Positions 8,466 to 17,320 of a stretch of 64,000 nucleotides of DNA are shown piece after piece; the stretch's first letter is position 1, and each line of letters starts with the position of its first letter. This DNA comes from Georgenia subflava (GTDB lineage: Bacteria; Actinomycetota; Actinomycetes; Actinomycetales; Actinomycetaceae), in NCBI RefSeq assembly GCF_009193155.1, contig NZ_VUKD01000007.1:62001-126000 (forward strand). The letters are read 5' to 3'. The position numbers and the translations under genes were made by a program. A model generated the notes under the pieces. That model worked only from the letters and a program-made list of their open reading frames with translations. It was not told the DNA's origin and ran no database searches.

Positions 8466-9299
8466 TCAGCCGCGCGCGTCGAGGGCGGCCTGATAGAGCT
8501 CGCGCTTGCTCAGGCCGGTCTCGGCCGCGACCGTCGCCGCTGCGTCCTTCAGCCGCGCGCCGGCGTCGGCGAGGGCGAGCACACGGCCCACATGGTCGAC
8601 GACCGAGGCCACGACCGGCTCGGCACCGGCGACGACGATCGTGATCTCGCCCCGCACACCGCCGCTCGCCCAGTCGACGAGGGCGCCGAGGGTGTCGCGA
8701 CGCACTTCCTCGTAGGTCTTGGTCAGCTCGCGACAGACGGCGGCCTGCCGGTCGGCGCCGAAGGTCTCGGCCATGTCCGCCAGCGTGGCCGCGAGCCGGT
8801 GCGGCGACTCGAAGAAGATCATTGTGCGTCGCTCGTCCGCCAGCGCTCTGAGGGCCCGCGCCCGGTCGCCGCCCTTGCGCGGGACGAAGCCCTCGAAGCA
8901 GAACCGGTCGGTCGCCAGGCCGGAGAGCGCAAGCGCGGTGAGCACGGCGGAGGGTCCGGGGAGCACTGAGACGCGCACGCCGGCGTCCGCCGCGACGCGC
9001 ACGAGCCGGTAGCCGGGGTCGGAGACGGCGGGCATGCCTGCGTCGGAGACGACGAGCACCCGTGCACCGTCCTGGGCGGCGCGGACGAGGTCCGGCGCGC
9101 GCTGGTGCTCGTTGTGCTCGTGGAAGCTGATGACCCGGGCGGTGACCCGCACACCGAGCCGCGATGCCAGGGCGCGCAGGCGGCGAGTGTCCTCGGCGGC
9201 GACCAGGTCGGCGTCGGTCAGGGCCCGGCGTAGCCGGGGCGGCGCGTCGGCGGCGTCACCGATGGGCGTGGCGGCCAGCAGGATGACGCCCGGCGTCAT
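8466..9299 (-). CDS. rsmI: 16S rRNA (cytidine-1402-2'-O)-methyltransferase
   Basis: SAM-dependent 2'-O-methylation of C1402 in 16S rRNA. Motifs of the tetrapyrrole-methylase-like fold are visible: [16 protein letters not shown] at the N-terminus, [44 protein letters not shown], and FFESPHRL. From ATG 9299 the protein has 277 residues, the usual family length. The frame stays open to ATG 9572, which would add 91 residues of low-complexity sequence built on an 11-fold hexanucleotide repeat. That start lies only 11 bases from the divergent PMT gene and leaves no promoter space, so I prefer the short form, with moderate certainty. Confidence 0.88.
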   Translation of the reverse strand: MTPGVILLAATPIGDAADAPPRLRRALTDADLVAAEDTRRLRALASRLGVRVTARVISFHEHNEHQRAPDLVRAAQDGARVLVVSDAGMPAVSDPGYRLVRVAADAGVRVSVLPGPSAVLTALALSGLATDRFCFEGFVPRKGGDRARALRALADERRTMIFFESPHRLAATLADMAETFGADRQAAVCRELTKTYEEVRRDTLGALVDWASGGVRGEITIVVAGAEPVVASVVDHVGRVLALADAGARLKDAAATVAAETGLSKRELYQAALDARG

Positions 9300-9370
9300 C
9301 GAGGGAGCGGCGTCCTCGGCACGCGGATCGGCGCCGGATTTGGCGTCCACATCGGAGTCGGTGAGCCCGT

Positions 9371-9441
<71 letters not shown>

Positions 9442-9583
9442 AAGGGATCGAAGTCGGCATGCGCTTCGGCGGCGTCCTCGGCACGCGGATCAGCGGCGAC
9501 GTCTCGGGCGGAATCCTCCTGGTCAGGGGGCTGCGCGGGGGGACTCACCCGCTCAGTCTCCCCCATCGCCATACACTCGCCCG

Positions 9584-11752
9584 ATGACCACGCCAGACCG
9601 GACGCCGCAGCTCGACGGCGCCGGCCCGACCGACCGGGAATGGTCTGGCGACGGTTCCGCCCGCACAGTCCTGCGCCGGTCCCTCCGCGACCGGCTCGAC
9701 TCGTCGGCCGCGACGACGGACGACGACGCCGCGCACGCCGAACCGGACGCCGGACCGAGCGACGCCGCGCACGCCGGACCGAACGACGACGTTCACGCCC
9801 GACCGGGCGACGTCGCGCACGACCAACTGAGCGACGTCGCGCGAGCCGACGTCACCCACGGCGCACCCGGCGCCGGCCTCCGGGCGCCGCGCACCGCCGT
9901 CGAGATCGAGGACGACCTGCGCACCCGCCTCGGCCTCCGCGGCCTGGGCGAGCGGCTCGACCCCACGGCACGGCTGTGGGGCTGGCTCGGCCCGCTCGTC
10001 GTCACCGCGCTGGCCGCCGTCCTGCGGCTGGTCAACCTCAACCACCCGTCCCGCCTGATCTTCGACGAGACCTACTACGTCAAGCAGGCGTACTCGATGC
10101 TCACCCTGGGCTACGAGGGCGACTGGCCGGCGGAGGACGCCAACGACCGCTTCATCCAGGGCGACTTCTCCGACCTTTCCACCGAGGCGGACTACGTGGT
10201 CCACCCGTCCGTCGGGAAGTGGATGATCGCCCTCGGCCTGCGCCTGTTCGGCGCGGACAACGGAGCGGGCTGGCGGTTCTCCGCGGCCGTCGTCGGCACG
10301 CTCTCGGTGCTGATCGTCGCGCGGCTGGCCACCCGCATGTTCGGCTCGGCGCTGCTGGGCACGGTGGCGGGGCTGCTGCTCGCGATCGACGGCCTGCACC
10401 TGACCGAGTCCCGCACCTCGCTGCTCGACATCTTCCTCATGTTCTGGGTGCTGGTCGGCTTCTGGTTCGTGCTGCAGGACCGCACCGCGACGCGCGCGGT
10501 GCTCGCCAGGCGCGCCGCGGCGGAGCTCGCCGGAAGCCAGGCCGGCGGACCCGCCCGGCTCCGCGACGCCTGGGGCCCGCGGGTCGGACCGCGGTGGTGG
10601 CTGGTCGGTGCCGGCGTCGCGCTGGGGCTGGCGACCGGGGTGAAGTGGTCGGGCCTGTACGCGGTCGCCGTCTTCGGGATCATGGTGTTCGTCTGGGACA
10701 CGTGCGCCCGGCGGGCCGTCGGGGCGCGGCTGTGGTTCGGCGGCGGCGTGCTGCGCGGCGGGGTGCCGGCCTTCCTCGCGTTGGTCCCCACGGCGGCGCT
10801 GACCTACGTGGCGACCTGGTTCTCCTGGTTCACCCACCCGACGGCGTACCGGCGCCAGTGGGCCGCGGACCTGCGCGAGAGCGGCGAGGCGCTCCCGCGC
10901 TCCTGGCTCCCGGACACGCTGAACTCCTGGTGGGAGTACCACCTGGTGATGTGGGACTTCCACAACGGCCTCGACTCCGAGCACTCCTACGAGGCGCACC
11001 CGCTCGGCTGGATCGTCCAGTGGCGGCCGACCTCGTTCTTCTGGCCGGACCCCGCGCCGCCGCCCGAGGCGTGCGGGGCGGACCGGTGCGTGCAGGCGAT
11101 CACCTCGCTGGGCAACCCGGCGCTCTGGTGGTTCGCCGCGGCGGCGCTGGTGGCGCTGGTGTGGGTCGCGCTGCGGCAGCGGGACTGGCGGGCCTGGGCG
11201 ATCCTCGCCGGGTACGCGGCGATGTACCTGCCCTGGTTCGGGTACGCACACCGCACGATCTTCACGTTCTACGCCGTCGCCTTCGTGCCCTACGTCGTGC
11301 TGTGCCTGACGTTCGTGCTCGGCTGGGCGACCGGGCTGCTGAGACCGGCGCGGCCCGAGACGCCGTCCGGGCCGGACCGGAGCGCGTGGCCGACGGCGCC
11401 CGGCGAGCCCTCCGAGCGGCAGTCCGACGGCGACGTCGAAAGCGCCCGGGAGAACGACGGCGACCGCGAACGCGCCATGGACGGCGATCGCGAGAAGAAC
11501 GACGACAGCCGCGATGGGTCCGGCGACGGCCGAGATGGCGACGGCAGACCACGGCCGGCACCGCCGTCGCGCCTCGCGTTGTTCCTCTCCGACGACGGCA
11601 CCGCCCGTCCGGGAGCCGCCGGCTGGGCGCTGCTCGGAGTCGTGGTCGGTCTGGCGGCCGCCCTCGCGGTCTTCTACTGGCCGGTGTGGACGGGACAGAC
11701 CGTCTCCTACGACTTCTGGCGCCTGCACATGTGGCTGCCCAGCTGGATCTAG
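9584..11752 (+). CDS. Polyprenol-phosphate-mannose protein mannosyltransferase (PMT, GT39)
   Basis: An integral membrane GT-C enzyme that moves mannose from polyprenyl-phosphate-mannose to Ser/Thr of secreted proteins. The first periplasmic loop carries the catalytic acidic pair in [16 protein letters not shown], followed by [12 protein letters not shown]. About ten or more membrane helices are seen, with the conserved [11 protein letters not shown] and [17 protein letters not shown] segments. Two features differ from homologues: an N-terminal run of about 70 residues rich in Asp, Ala and His ([20 protein letters not shown]), and a charged insert of about 75 residues near residue 600 ([19 protein letters not shown]) before the last membrane segments. 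ATG 9584 is divergent from rsmI. Confidence 0.92.
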   Translation: MTTPDRTPQLDGAGPTDREWSGDGSARTVLRRSLRDRLDSSAATTDDDAAHAEPDAGPSDAAHAGPNDDVHARPGDVAHDQLSDVARADVTHGAPGAGLRAPRTAVEIEDDLRTRLGLRGLGERLDPTARLWGWLGPLVVTALAAVLRLVNLNHPSRLIFDETYYVKQAYSMLTLGYEGDWPAEDANDRFIQGDFSDLSTEADYVVHPSVGKWMIALGLRLFGADNGAGWRFSAAVVGTLSVLIVARLATRMFGSALLGTVAGLLLAIDGLHLTESRTSLLDIFLMFWVLVGFWFVLQDRTATRAVLARRAAAELAGSQAGGPARLRDAWGPRVGPRWWLVGAGVALGLATGVKWSGLYAVAVFGIMVFVWDTCARRAVGARLWFGGGVLRGGVPAFLALVPTAALTYVATWFSWFTHPTAYRRQWAADLRESGEALPRSWLPDTLNSWWEYHLVMWDFHNGLDSEHSYEAHPLGWIVQWRPTSFFWPDPAPPPEACGADRCVQAITSLGNPALWWFAAAALVALVWVALRQRDWRAWAILAGYAAMYLPWFGYAHRTIFTFYAVAFVPYVVLCLTFVLGWATGLLRPARPETPSGPDRSAWPTAPGEPSERQSDGDVESARENDGDRERAMDGDREKNDDSRDGSGDGRDGDGRPRPAPPSRLALFLSDDGTARPGAAGWALLGVVVGLAAALAVFYWPVWTGQTVSYDFWRLHMWLPSWI

Positions 11753-11773
11753 CCTCCGCCGTACGGTGGTGCC

Positions 11774-12727
11774 GTGACCGAGGACTTCCTGATCGCCCGC
11801 AACCCGGAGGAGGGCACCACGCTGCCCTACCTGCTGCGGATCCCGCTCGGGCCGGACGGTATCGTGCTCAAGGCCAAGGAGACCTGGCCGCGCACCAACA
11901 AGGTGTACTGCCACCGCGCGGTCGGCTGGCCGCGGGAGCCCGAGATCGTCGAGGCCGTGCCGGTGCGCTCGTGCGTGCGTCGCGGTGCGGCGATCGACCT
12001 CGTGCTCGACAGGGGCCGCGAGAACCGCTCCCAGTTCGTCCTGACGCGCATCCGCGGCGGGCGGGAGGCGATCTTCTGGCAGACCGCGCGCACGGCGAAG
12101 CAGGCCCGACCGGCGGTCGCCGTGCCGACCGCCCGGGCCGCGGGGATCAAGGACCTGCCGATCATCGTCGACAGCCACGAGCGCTACGCGTGGAAGTTCG
12201 CCGACCAGCAGCCGACCACCACCGTGCGCGGGCTCGCCGCCGGCGACTACGCGGTCGAGTGGGACGGACGCGTCGTCGCCTCGGTCGAGCGCAAGAGCCT
12301 GGCCGACCTCGTCGCTACGCTCACCGGCGGTCGGATGCGGTACCTGCTGGCCGACCTCGCCGAGCTGCCCCGCGCGGCGGTGGTGGTCGAGGACCGCTAC
12401 TCCAAGGTGTTCTCCCTCGACCGGGTGCGCCCCGCCGTGGTGGCCGACGGGCTCGCCGAGTGCGCTGCCCGCTTCCCCCAGGTCCCCATCATGTTCTGCG
12501 AGACCCGCCCGCTCGCCCAGGAGTGGACCTACCGGTTCCTCGCGGCGGCGCTGCGCGAGAGCGTCGAAGAGGCCGGCGGTGACGTCCGGGTCGCCGACCT
12601 ACGGCCCGCCACCGCCCCCACCGCCGGGGAGATCCGCCGCTGGGCGCGCGAGCACGGCTACACCCTCTCCGACCGCGGCCGGATCGCCGCCGAGGTGCTC
12701 GCCGCGTTCGAGCGCCGCAACGACTGA
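11774..12727 (+). CDS. ERCC4-family nuclease with C-terminal Lsr2 DNA-binding domain
   Basis: A 317-residue protein with three parts. Residues 1-125 have no recognised domain. An ERCC4 (XPF/Mus81-type) nuclease domain covers about 130-245, with LPIIVDSHERYAWKF, then GDYAVEWDG and SVERKSLADL, which fits the GD-Xn-ERK-X3-D active-site signature exactly. A C-terminal domain at about 280-313 (EIRRWAREHGYTLSDRGRI) matches the Lsr2 AT-hook-like motif that binds AT-rich minor grooves. It probably cuts branched or selected DNA, targeted by the Lsr2 part (inference). GTG start at 11774, 22 bases after the PMT gene on the same strand. Confidence 0.85.
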   Translation: MTEDFLIARNPEEGTTLPYLLRIPLGPDGIVLKAKETWPRTNKVYCHRAVGWPREPEIVEAVPVRSCVRRGAAIDLVLDRGRENRSQFVLTRIRGGREAIFWQTARTAKQARPAVAVPTARAAGIKDLPIIVDSHERYAWKFADQQPTTTVRGLAAGDYAVEWDGRVVASVERKSLADLVATLTGGRMRYLLADLAELPRAAVVVEDRYSKVFSLDRVRPAVVADGLAECAARFPQVPIMFCETRPLAQEWTYRFLAAALRESVEEAGGDVRVADLRPATAPTAGEIRRWAREHGYTLSDRGRIAAEVLAAFERRND

Positions 12728-12924
12728 GTCCGCCCGGGCCGCGGGCCCGGACCACCCGCGGTTCCCGGTACGGGGCACTGGTCGCCGCCGCGTCAGGGAA
12801 GCCGGGGCGCCGGCGTCGAGCAGCGACTGCCACATCCGCACGGCGGAGGCGGGCCGGGCGGCCTGGAAGGATGGCCCGGGTGGTGGGCGCGCTCGCCCGT
12901 CACCCGTGTCGGAGGGGAGAACCT

Positions 12925-13752
12925 GTGAGCCGCACCGTCCGTGGCGCCCACATCGTCATCACCGGAGCCAACCGCGGCATGGGCCGGCTCTTCGCCGAGC
13001 GTGCCGCTGCCGAGGGCGCGGCCGTCCTGGACCTGTGGGGACGCGACGCCGACGCGCTCGCGGCGGTGGCCGCCGAGCTGGCCCGACCCGGCGTGGAGTT
13101 GCGCACGACGACCGTCGACCTCGCCGCCCCCGACGCCCTGGACGACGCCGCGGCCACGCTGCTCGCCGAGGGCCGGGTGCCCGACGTGCTGGTCAACAAC
13201 GCCGGCGTCATCACGTCCAACGCATACTTCTGGCACCTCGCCCCCGACGACGCCACCCGCACGGTCCAGGTGAACACCCTGGCGCCCATGCGTCTCGTCA
13301 GCCGCCTGCTGCCGGCGATGATCGAGGACCGCGGCCGGCCGAAGCGGCTGCTCAACGTGGCCTCCGCCGCGGGCATCGTCCCGAACCCGCGCATGGCCGT
13401 CTACGCCGCGTCCAAGGCGGCGCTGCTCTCCTGGTCAGACACGCTTCGCCTCGAGCTCGCCCAGGCCGGGCACGAGCACGTCCGGGTCACGACGTTCAGC
13501 CCGTCCTACGTCGACACCGGCATGTTCGCCGGCACCCGGCCGGTCCTGCTCACCCCCGTGCTGGACCCCGGCCGCGCCGTCGGCCAGGCGTGGCGCGCGA
13601 TGCTCGCGGGGCGGGCCCACGTGATCACCCCGCCCACGGTGCACGTGGCGCGGGCCGGCCGCGGCCTGCTCCCGTCGCGGGCGTGGGACGCCGTCGCCCG
13701 CACCTTCGGGGTGCACCGGTCGATGGACTCCTTCACCGGTCGGGCGGACTGA
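12925..13752 (+). CDS. Short-chain dehydrogenase/reductase
   Basis: A 275-residue Rossmann-fold oxidoreductase. The NAD(P)-binding motif is TGANRGMG near residue 13 (T-G-x3-G-x-G), with LVNNAGV near 93. The catalytic Ser lies in NVASAAG, with the pair YAASKAA (Y-x3-K) at about residue 158. The long C-terminus after SYVDTGMFAGTRP is typical of classical SDRs acting on lipids or secondary alcohols. The substrate is unknown. GTG 12925 is chosen because GGAGGGGA lies at 12911-12918; an ATG at 12871 would add 18 unsupported residues. Confidence 0.88.
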   Translation: MSRTVRGAHIVITGANRGMGRLFAERAAAEGAAVLDLWGRDADALAAVAAELARPGVELRTTTVDLAAPDALDDAAATLLAEGRVPDVLVNNAGVITSNAYFWHLAPDDATRTVQVNTLAPMRLVSRLLPAMIEDRGRPKRLLNVASAAGIVPNPRMAVYAASKAALLSWSDTLRLELAQAGHEHVRVTTFSPSYVDTGMFAGTRPVLLTPVLDPGRAVGQAWRAMLAGRAHVITPPTVHVARAGRGLLPSRAWDAVARTFGVHRSMDSFTGRAD

Positions 13753-13778
13753 CCTGACCTGGGACGCACCGGCCGGCG

Positions 13779-14459
13779 TCAGCTCGTGGTGACCCAGACC
13801 GCCTCGGCCGCGGCCAGCCCGATCTCCGTCGGCGCCGCCGAGCCGGCCACCTGCACCGTGATGGTCCCGGCGAAGTCGCGCCGCTCGAGCACGTCGAGCT
13901 CCGTGTCCAGCGCGACCCCGAGGTCGGTGAAGTAGCGCAGCACCTGCGGGTCGGTGTCGGAGATGCGCGCCACGCGCACCCGCACGCCGCCGTCGACCAG
14001 GTGCAGCTGGGCGGCCGGCGGGCTCGGCACCGCGCCGTCGCGGCTGGGGATCGGGTCGCCGTGCGGGTCCCGGTCGGGGTGCCCGAGGCGCGCGTCGAGG
14101 GCGTCGACCAGCCGGTCGGAGACGGCGTGCTCGAGCACCTCGGCCTCGTCGTGCACCTCGTCCCAGGCGTACCCGAGCTCGGCCACGAGGAAGGTCTCCA
14201 GGATGCGGTGCCGGCGTACGACGGCGACGGCGGCCGCGCGGCCGGCGTCGGTCAGCTCGATGGCTCCGTAGCGGGCGTGGGCGAGCAGCCCCTGACCGGT
14301 GAGCTTCTTGACCGCCTCGGAGACGGTGGAGGGCGAGAAGCCCATGCGCCGGGCGAGCGACGTGGTGGTGACGGGGTCGTCGGACCACTCCTGCGCCGAC
14401 CAGATCACCTTGAGGTAGTCCTGGGTGGCGGCGGTCAGCTCGTCGATCACGGCTGTCAC
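13779..14459 (-). CDS. DtxR/MntR-family metal-dependent repressor
   Basis: Metal-sensing repressor of 226 residues. The N-terminal winged helix reads TAATQDYLKVIW, then TTSLARRMGFSPSTVSEAVKKL. The dimerisation and metal-binding domain includes ETFLVAELGYAWDEVHDEAEVLEHAVSD split by the usual Glu, His and Asp ligands. A C-terminal SH3-like (FeoA) domain covers about residues 150-226. GTG 14459 sits one base after the stop of the permease gene, so it is the fourth gene of the metal-importer operon and is probably translationally coupled. It probably represses that operon when Mn(II) or Fe(II) is plentiful, through the palindrome at 17,120. A start 30 bases upstream is possible but would overlap the permease gene. 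Confidence 0.9.
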   Translation of the reverse strand: MTAVIDELTAATQDYLKVIWSAQEWSDDPVTTTSLARRMGFSPSTVSEAVKKLTGQGLLAHARYGAIELTDAGRAAAVAVVRRHRILETFLVAELGYAWDEVHDEAEVLEHAVSDRLVDALDARLGHPDRDPHGDPIPSRDGAVPSPPAAQLHLVDGGVRVRVARISDTDPQVLRYFTDLGVALDTELDVLERRDFAGTITVQVAGSAAPTEIGLAAAEAVWVTTS

Positions 14460-14460
14460 G

Positions 14461-15312
14461 CTACGCGACGGCGACCGCGGCGCGCCCACGACGACGCAGG
14501 AGCCCGCGGCGCGGGGCGAGGAGGTACGCGACGGCGAAGGCGCCGCCCTGGGCGAGGACGACCATCGGCCCCGAGGCGGTGTCGAGGTAGTAGCTGGCGT
14601 AGATCCCGACGACGGCGCAGCCGGCCGCGAGCGCCGGGGCGAGGAGCAGCATCCGGGAGATGCGGTCGCTGAGCAGGCGGGCGGTCGCGCCGGGGATGAT
14701 CAGCATCGCGACGACGAGGACGACGCCCACCGCCTGCAGCGCGACCACGACGGTCAGCGCGAGCAGCACGAGGAGGAGCGCGCCGAGCCGGCGCGGGCTC
14801 AGCCCGATGGCGTGGGCGTGGGTGGGGTCGAACGCGTACAGCGTCAGGTCACGACGCCGGAGCAGCAGCACCGCCAGGGTCACCGCCCCGAGCACGAGCA
14901 CTTGGGCCAGGTCGGCGGTGGAGACCCCGAGGAGGTTGCCGAACAGGATGTGGTTGAGGTCGGTCTGGCTGGGCGTGACCGAGACGAGCACCAGGCCGAG
15001 GGCGAACAGCACCGTGAACACGACGCCGATCGCGGCGTCCTCCTTGATGACCGAGCGGTCGCGCACCACCCCGATGAGGCCGACGGCGAGCAGCCCGAAC
15101 ACCAGCGCGCCGACGGCGAACGGGGTGCCGAGCACGTACGCGAGCACGACGCCGGGCAGCACGGCGTGCGAGACGGCGTCGCCCATCAGCGACCAGCCGA
15201 TGAGGACCAGCCAGCAGCTGAGCACCCCGCAGACCACCGCCGCGACGACCGAGACGAGGAACGCGCGCTGCATGAAGGCGTAGGCGAGCGGCTCGGCGAG
15301 GACCTCGATCAC
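14461..15312 (-). CDS. Metal ABC transporter permease (MntB/ZnuB type)
   Basis: A 283-residue permease of the ABC-3 family, with about eight membrane helices. Family marks include LIGWSLMGDAVSHAVLPGVVLAY in the first third, GVVFTVLFALGLVL, and ILFGNLLGVS in the middle. It overlaps the ATPase gene by ATGA at 15,309-15,312, and its stop is followed after one base by the DtxR start. It forms the membrane channel of the importer with the ATPase and the lipoprotein encoded upstream. The DtxR/MntR-type regulator in the same operon favours manganese or iron over zinc (inference). Confidence 0.92.
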   Translation of the reverse strand: MIEVLAEPLAYAFMQRAFLVSVVAAVVCGVLSCWLVLIGWSLMGDAVSHAVLPGVVLAYVLGTPFAVGALVFGLLAVGLIGVVRDRSVIKEDAAIGVVFTVLFALGLVLVSVTPSQTDLNHILFGNLLGVSTADLAQVLVLGAVTLAVLLLRRRDLTLYAFDPTHAHAIGLSPRRLGALLLVLLALTVVVALQAVGVVLVVAMLIIPGATARLLSDRISRMLLLAPALAAGCAVVGIYASYYLDTASGPMVVLAQGGAFAVAYLLAPRRGLLRRRGRAAVAVA

Positions 15313-16127
15313 GACTGCCCCTCCCGTCGGTGGTGGCCGCGCGCCGGCTCCTGGGCCGGGACCTCGGCGGGGTCGACGCCGAAGGCACGCGCGAGGTTCT
15401 CCGGCAGGAGCACCTCCCGCGGGTCGGCGTGCAGCAGCACCCGGCGCTGGAGGAGGACGGCGTCGTCGCAGAGCACGTCGAGGGACTGCAGGTCGTGCGT
15501 GGAGACGAGCACCGTGCGCCCGTCGGCGGCGAGCTCGCGCAGCAGGCGCGAGACGGTGGCCTCGGACCGCTTGTCGACCCCGGCGAACGGCTCGTCGAGG
15601 AGCAGCACCCTCGCCTCCTGCGCGAGGCCTCGGGCCACGAAGGCGCGCTTGCGCTGCCCGCCGGACAGCGCCCCGATCTGCCGGTGGGCGAGGTCGGTGA
15701 GCTCCACGCGCGCCAGGGCCTCGGCGACGGCGTCGTGGTCCGCCCGTCGCGGCCGCCGGGTCAGACCGAGGTGGCCGTAGCGCCCGGTCATGACGACGTC
15801 GCGCACGGAGACGGGGAAGGTCCAGTCGACGTCCTCGGTCTGCGGCACGTAGCTCACCGTGCCGCGCCGGCGGGCCTGCTCGGGCGTCATCCCGTGCACC
15901 CGGACCCGCCCGGAGTCCGGCCGCACCAGCCCCATGAGCGCCTTGAACAGGGTCGACTTGCCGGAGCCGTTCATCCCGACCAGGCCGGTGACCCGGGCGG
16001 GGGCGAGAGCGAACGTCGCGCCGTCCAGGGCGGTGACGGCGCCGTAGCGCACCACGAGGTTCTCGACCTCCAGGGCGAGCGGCCCGGCGGTGGCCCGTGA
16101 CGCCGTCGGGCGCTGCGTCGTCGTCAT
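15309..16127 (-). CDS. Metal ABC transporter ATP-binding protein
   Basis: A 272-residue ATPase. Walker A is GMNGSGKST near residue 53, the Q-loop is YVPQTEDVDWTFPVSV (the DWxFPV signature typical of Mn/Zn importers' ATPases), the signature is LSGGQRKR, Walker B is VLLLDEPFAG and the switch His is in STHDLQSL. ATG 16127 overlaps the binding-protein stop by ATGA. A C-terminal tail (VPAQEPARGHHRREGQS) is rich in basic residues and His. It energises metal uptake with its neighbours. Confidence 0.94.
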   Translation of the reverse strand: MTTTQRPTASRATAGPLALEVENLVVRYGAVTALDGATFALAPARVTGLVGMNGSGKSTLFKALMGLVRPDSGRVRVHGMTPEQARRRGTVSYVPQTEDVDWTFPVSVRDVVMTGRYGHLGLTRRPRRADHDAVAEALARVELTDLAHRQIGALSGGQRKRAFVARGLAQEARVLLLDEPFAGVDKRSEATVSRLLRELAADGRTVLVSTHDLQSLDVLCDDAVLLQRRVLLHADPREVLLPENLARAFGVDPAEVPAQEPARGHHRREGQS

Positions 16128-17086
16128 GGCAGGTCCTCCCCGGTGAGACCGGTGACGATGGTCGCGGCGTCGTGGCGCAGCAGGTCGAGGTAGGTGGGGA
16201 CCGGGCCGCCGGGCCCGGACAGCGAGTCGACGAAGAGGGTCCCGCCGTAGCGTGCGCCGGTCTCGGCGGCGACCTGGCGCTGGGCGTCGCCGTTGACGGT
16301 CGACTCGCAGAACACGGCTGGTACGTCCTCGGCGCGGACCCGGTCGATGACGGCGGCGACCTGGCGGGGGGTGGACTGGCGCTCGGAGTTGACCGGCCAC
16401 AGGTAGGCCTCGGCCAGGCCGGCGTCGCGCGCGAGGTAGGAGAAGGCGCCCTCGCAGGTGACGAGCACGCGCTGGTCCGGCGGCAGCGCCCGCAGCGACT
16501 CGACGAGCTCGACGCGCAGCTCCTCCAGCTCGGCGGCGTAGGCGGCGCCGTTGGCCGCGAAGTCCCCGGCGTGGGCGGGGTCGAGGTCGCTCAGGGCCTC
16601 GACGATGTTGTCCACGTACACCTGCCCGCCTGACGGCGACATCCACGCGTGCGGGTTCACCACGCCGTCCTCCCCCGCGATCGCGATGGTCTTGACGCCG
16701 TCGGAGAGGACCACGTGCTCGGCGTCGACGTCGGCGACGAACTGGGCGAACCAGGCCTCGAGCCCCAGGCCGTTGTCCAGGACCAGGTCCGCCCCGGCCG
16801 CGCGGCGCAGGTCCTCGGGCGTGGGCTCATAGCCGTGGATCTCCGCGCCGACGTCGGTGATCGACTCCACGCGCAGGTGGTCACCGGCGACGTTGCGGGC
16901 CATGTCGGCCAGCACGGTGAAGGTGGTGAGCACGACCGGCCGGTCGTCGTCGACCGCGCTGTCCGTCGTCGGCGCCGCACCGGCGTCCCCCCGGCCCGAC
17001 CCGCAGGCAGCCGCGCCGACGCCCACGGCGACGGCGAGCGCCGCCACGGTCAGCGGGCGGCCGAGCTGGCCCCGACGCCGGTCCAC
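16124..17086 (-). CDS. Metal ABC transporter substrate-binding lipoprotein
   Basis: Cluster 9 (ZnuA/MntC-type) metal-binding lipoprotein. A basic N-region and hydrophobic stretch end in the lipobox-like AAAC, then GSGRGDAG. Metal ligands are placed as in the family: His in IHGYEPTPED, His in VVNPHAWMSP, Glu in FCESTVNG and Asp in FVDSLSG. I choose GTG 17086 (320 residues) because a start at 17128 would run through the palindromic operator and lengthen the signal peptide unusually. The choice is not certain, since neither start has a strong ribosome-binding site. First gene of the operon binding protein/ATPase/permease/DtxR. Confidence 0.88.
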   Translation of the reverse strand: MDRRRGQLGRPLTVAALAVAVGVGAAACGSGRGDAGAAPTTDSAVDDDRPVVLTTFTVLADMARNVAGDHLRVESITDVGAEIHGYEPTPEDLRRAAGADLVLDNGLGLEAWFAQFVADVDAEHVVLSDGVKTIAIAGEDGVVNPHAWMSPSGGQVYVDNIVEALSDLDPAHAGDFAANGAAYAAELEELRVELVESLRALPPDQRVLVTCEGAFSYLARDAGLAEAYLWPVNSERQSTPRQVAAVIDRVRAEDVPAVFCESTVNGDAQRQVAAETGARYGGTLFVDSLSGPGGPVPTYLDLLRHDAATIVTGLTGEDLP

Positions 17087-17119
17087 GACCGCGTCATGTA
17101 GGCGACCCCACGGGGTATT

Positions 17120-17135
17120 TTTCGGCACACCGAAA
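17120..17135. promoter_or_regulatory. Palindromic operator, likely DtxR-family site
   Basis: TTTCGG-CACA-CCGAAA is a perfect 6-4-6 inverted repeat 33 bases ahead of the preferred start of the metal-binding lipoprotein. Its position before the only promoter of an operon ending in a DtxR-type repressor makes autoregulation by that protein the simplest reading. Confidence 0.6.
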
Positions 17136-17320
17136 CTTTAGGACGACGCCCCTGCCCCCACAAGCCGCAGCACGAGCAGTACGCCGGCGGGAGCAATGCT
17201 GTGCACCGCGACGGCACGGCTCCCGAGCCAGCAAGGGACCGCCGGCAAGGACCGGCAGTCACTCCGAGGGCGGCGCTCCGGTATCGGACAGCCGGGGCTC
17301 GGTCGCGCCGAGCCGTCCTG

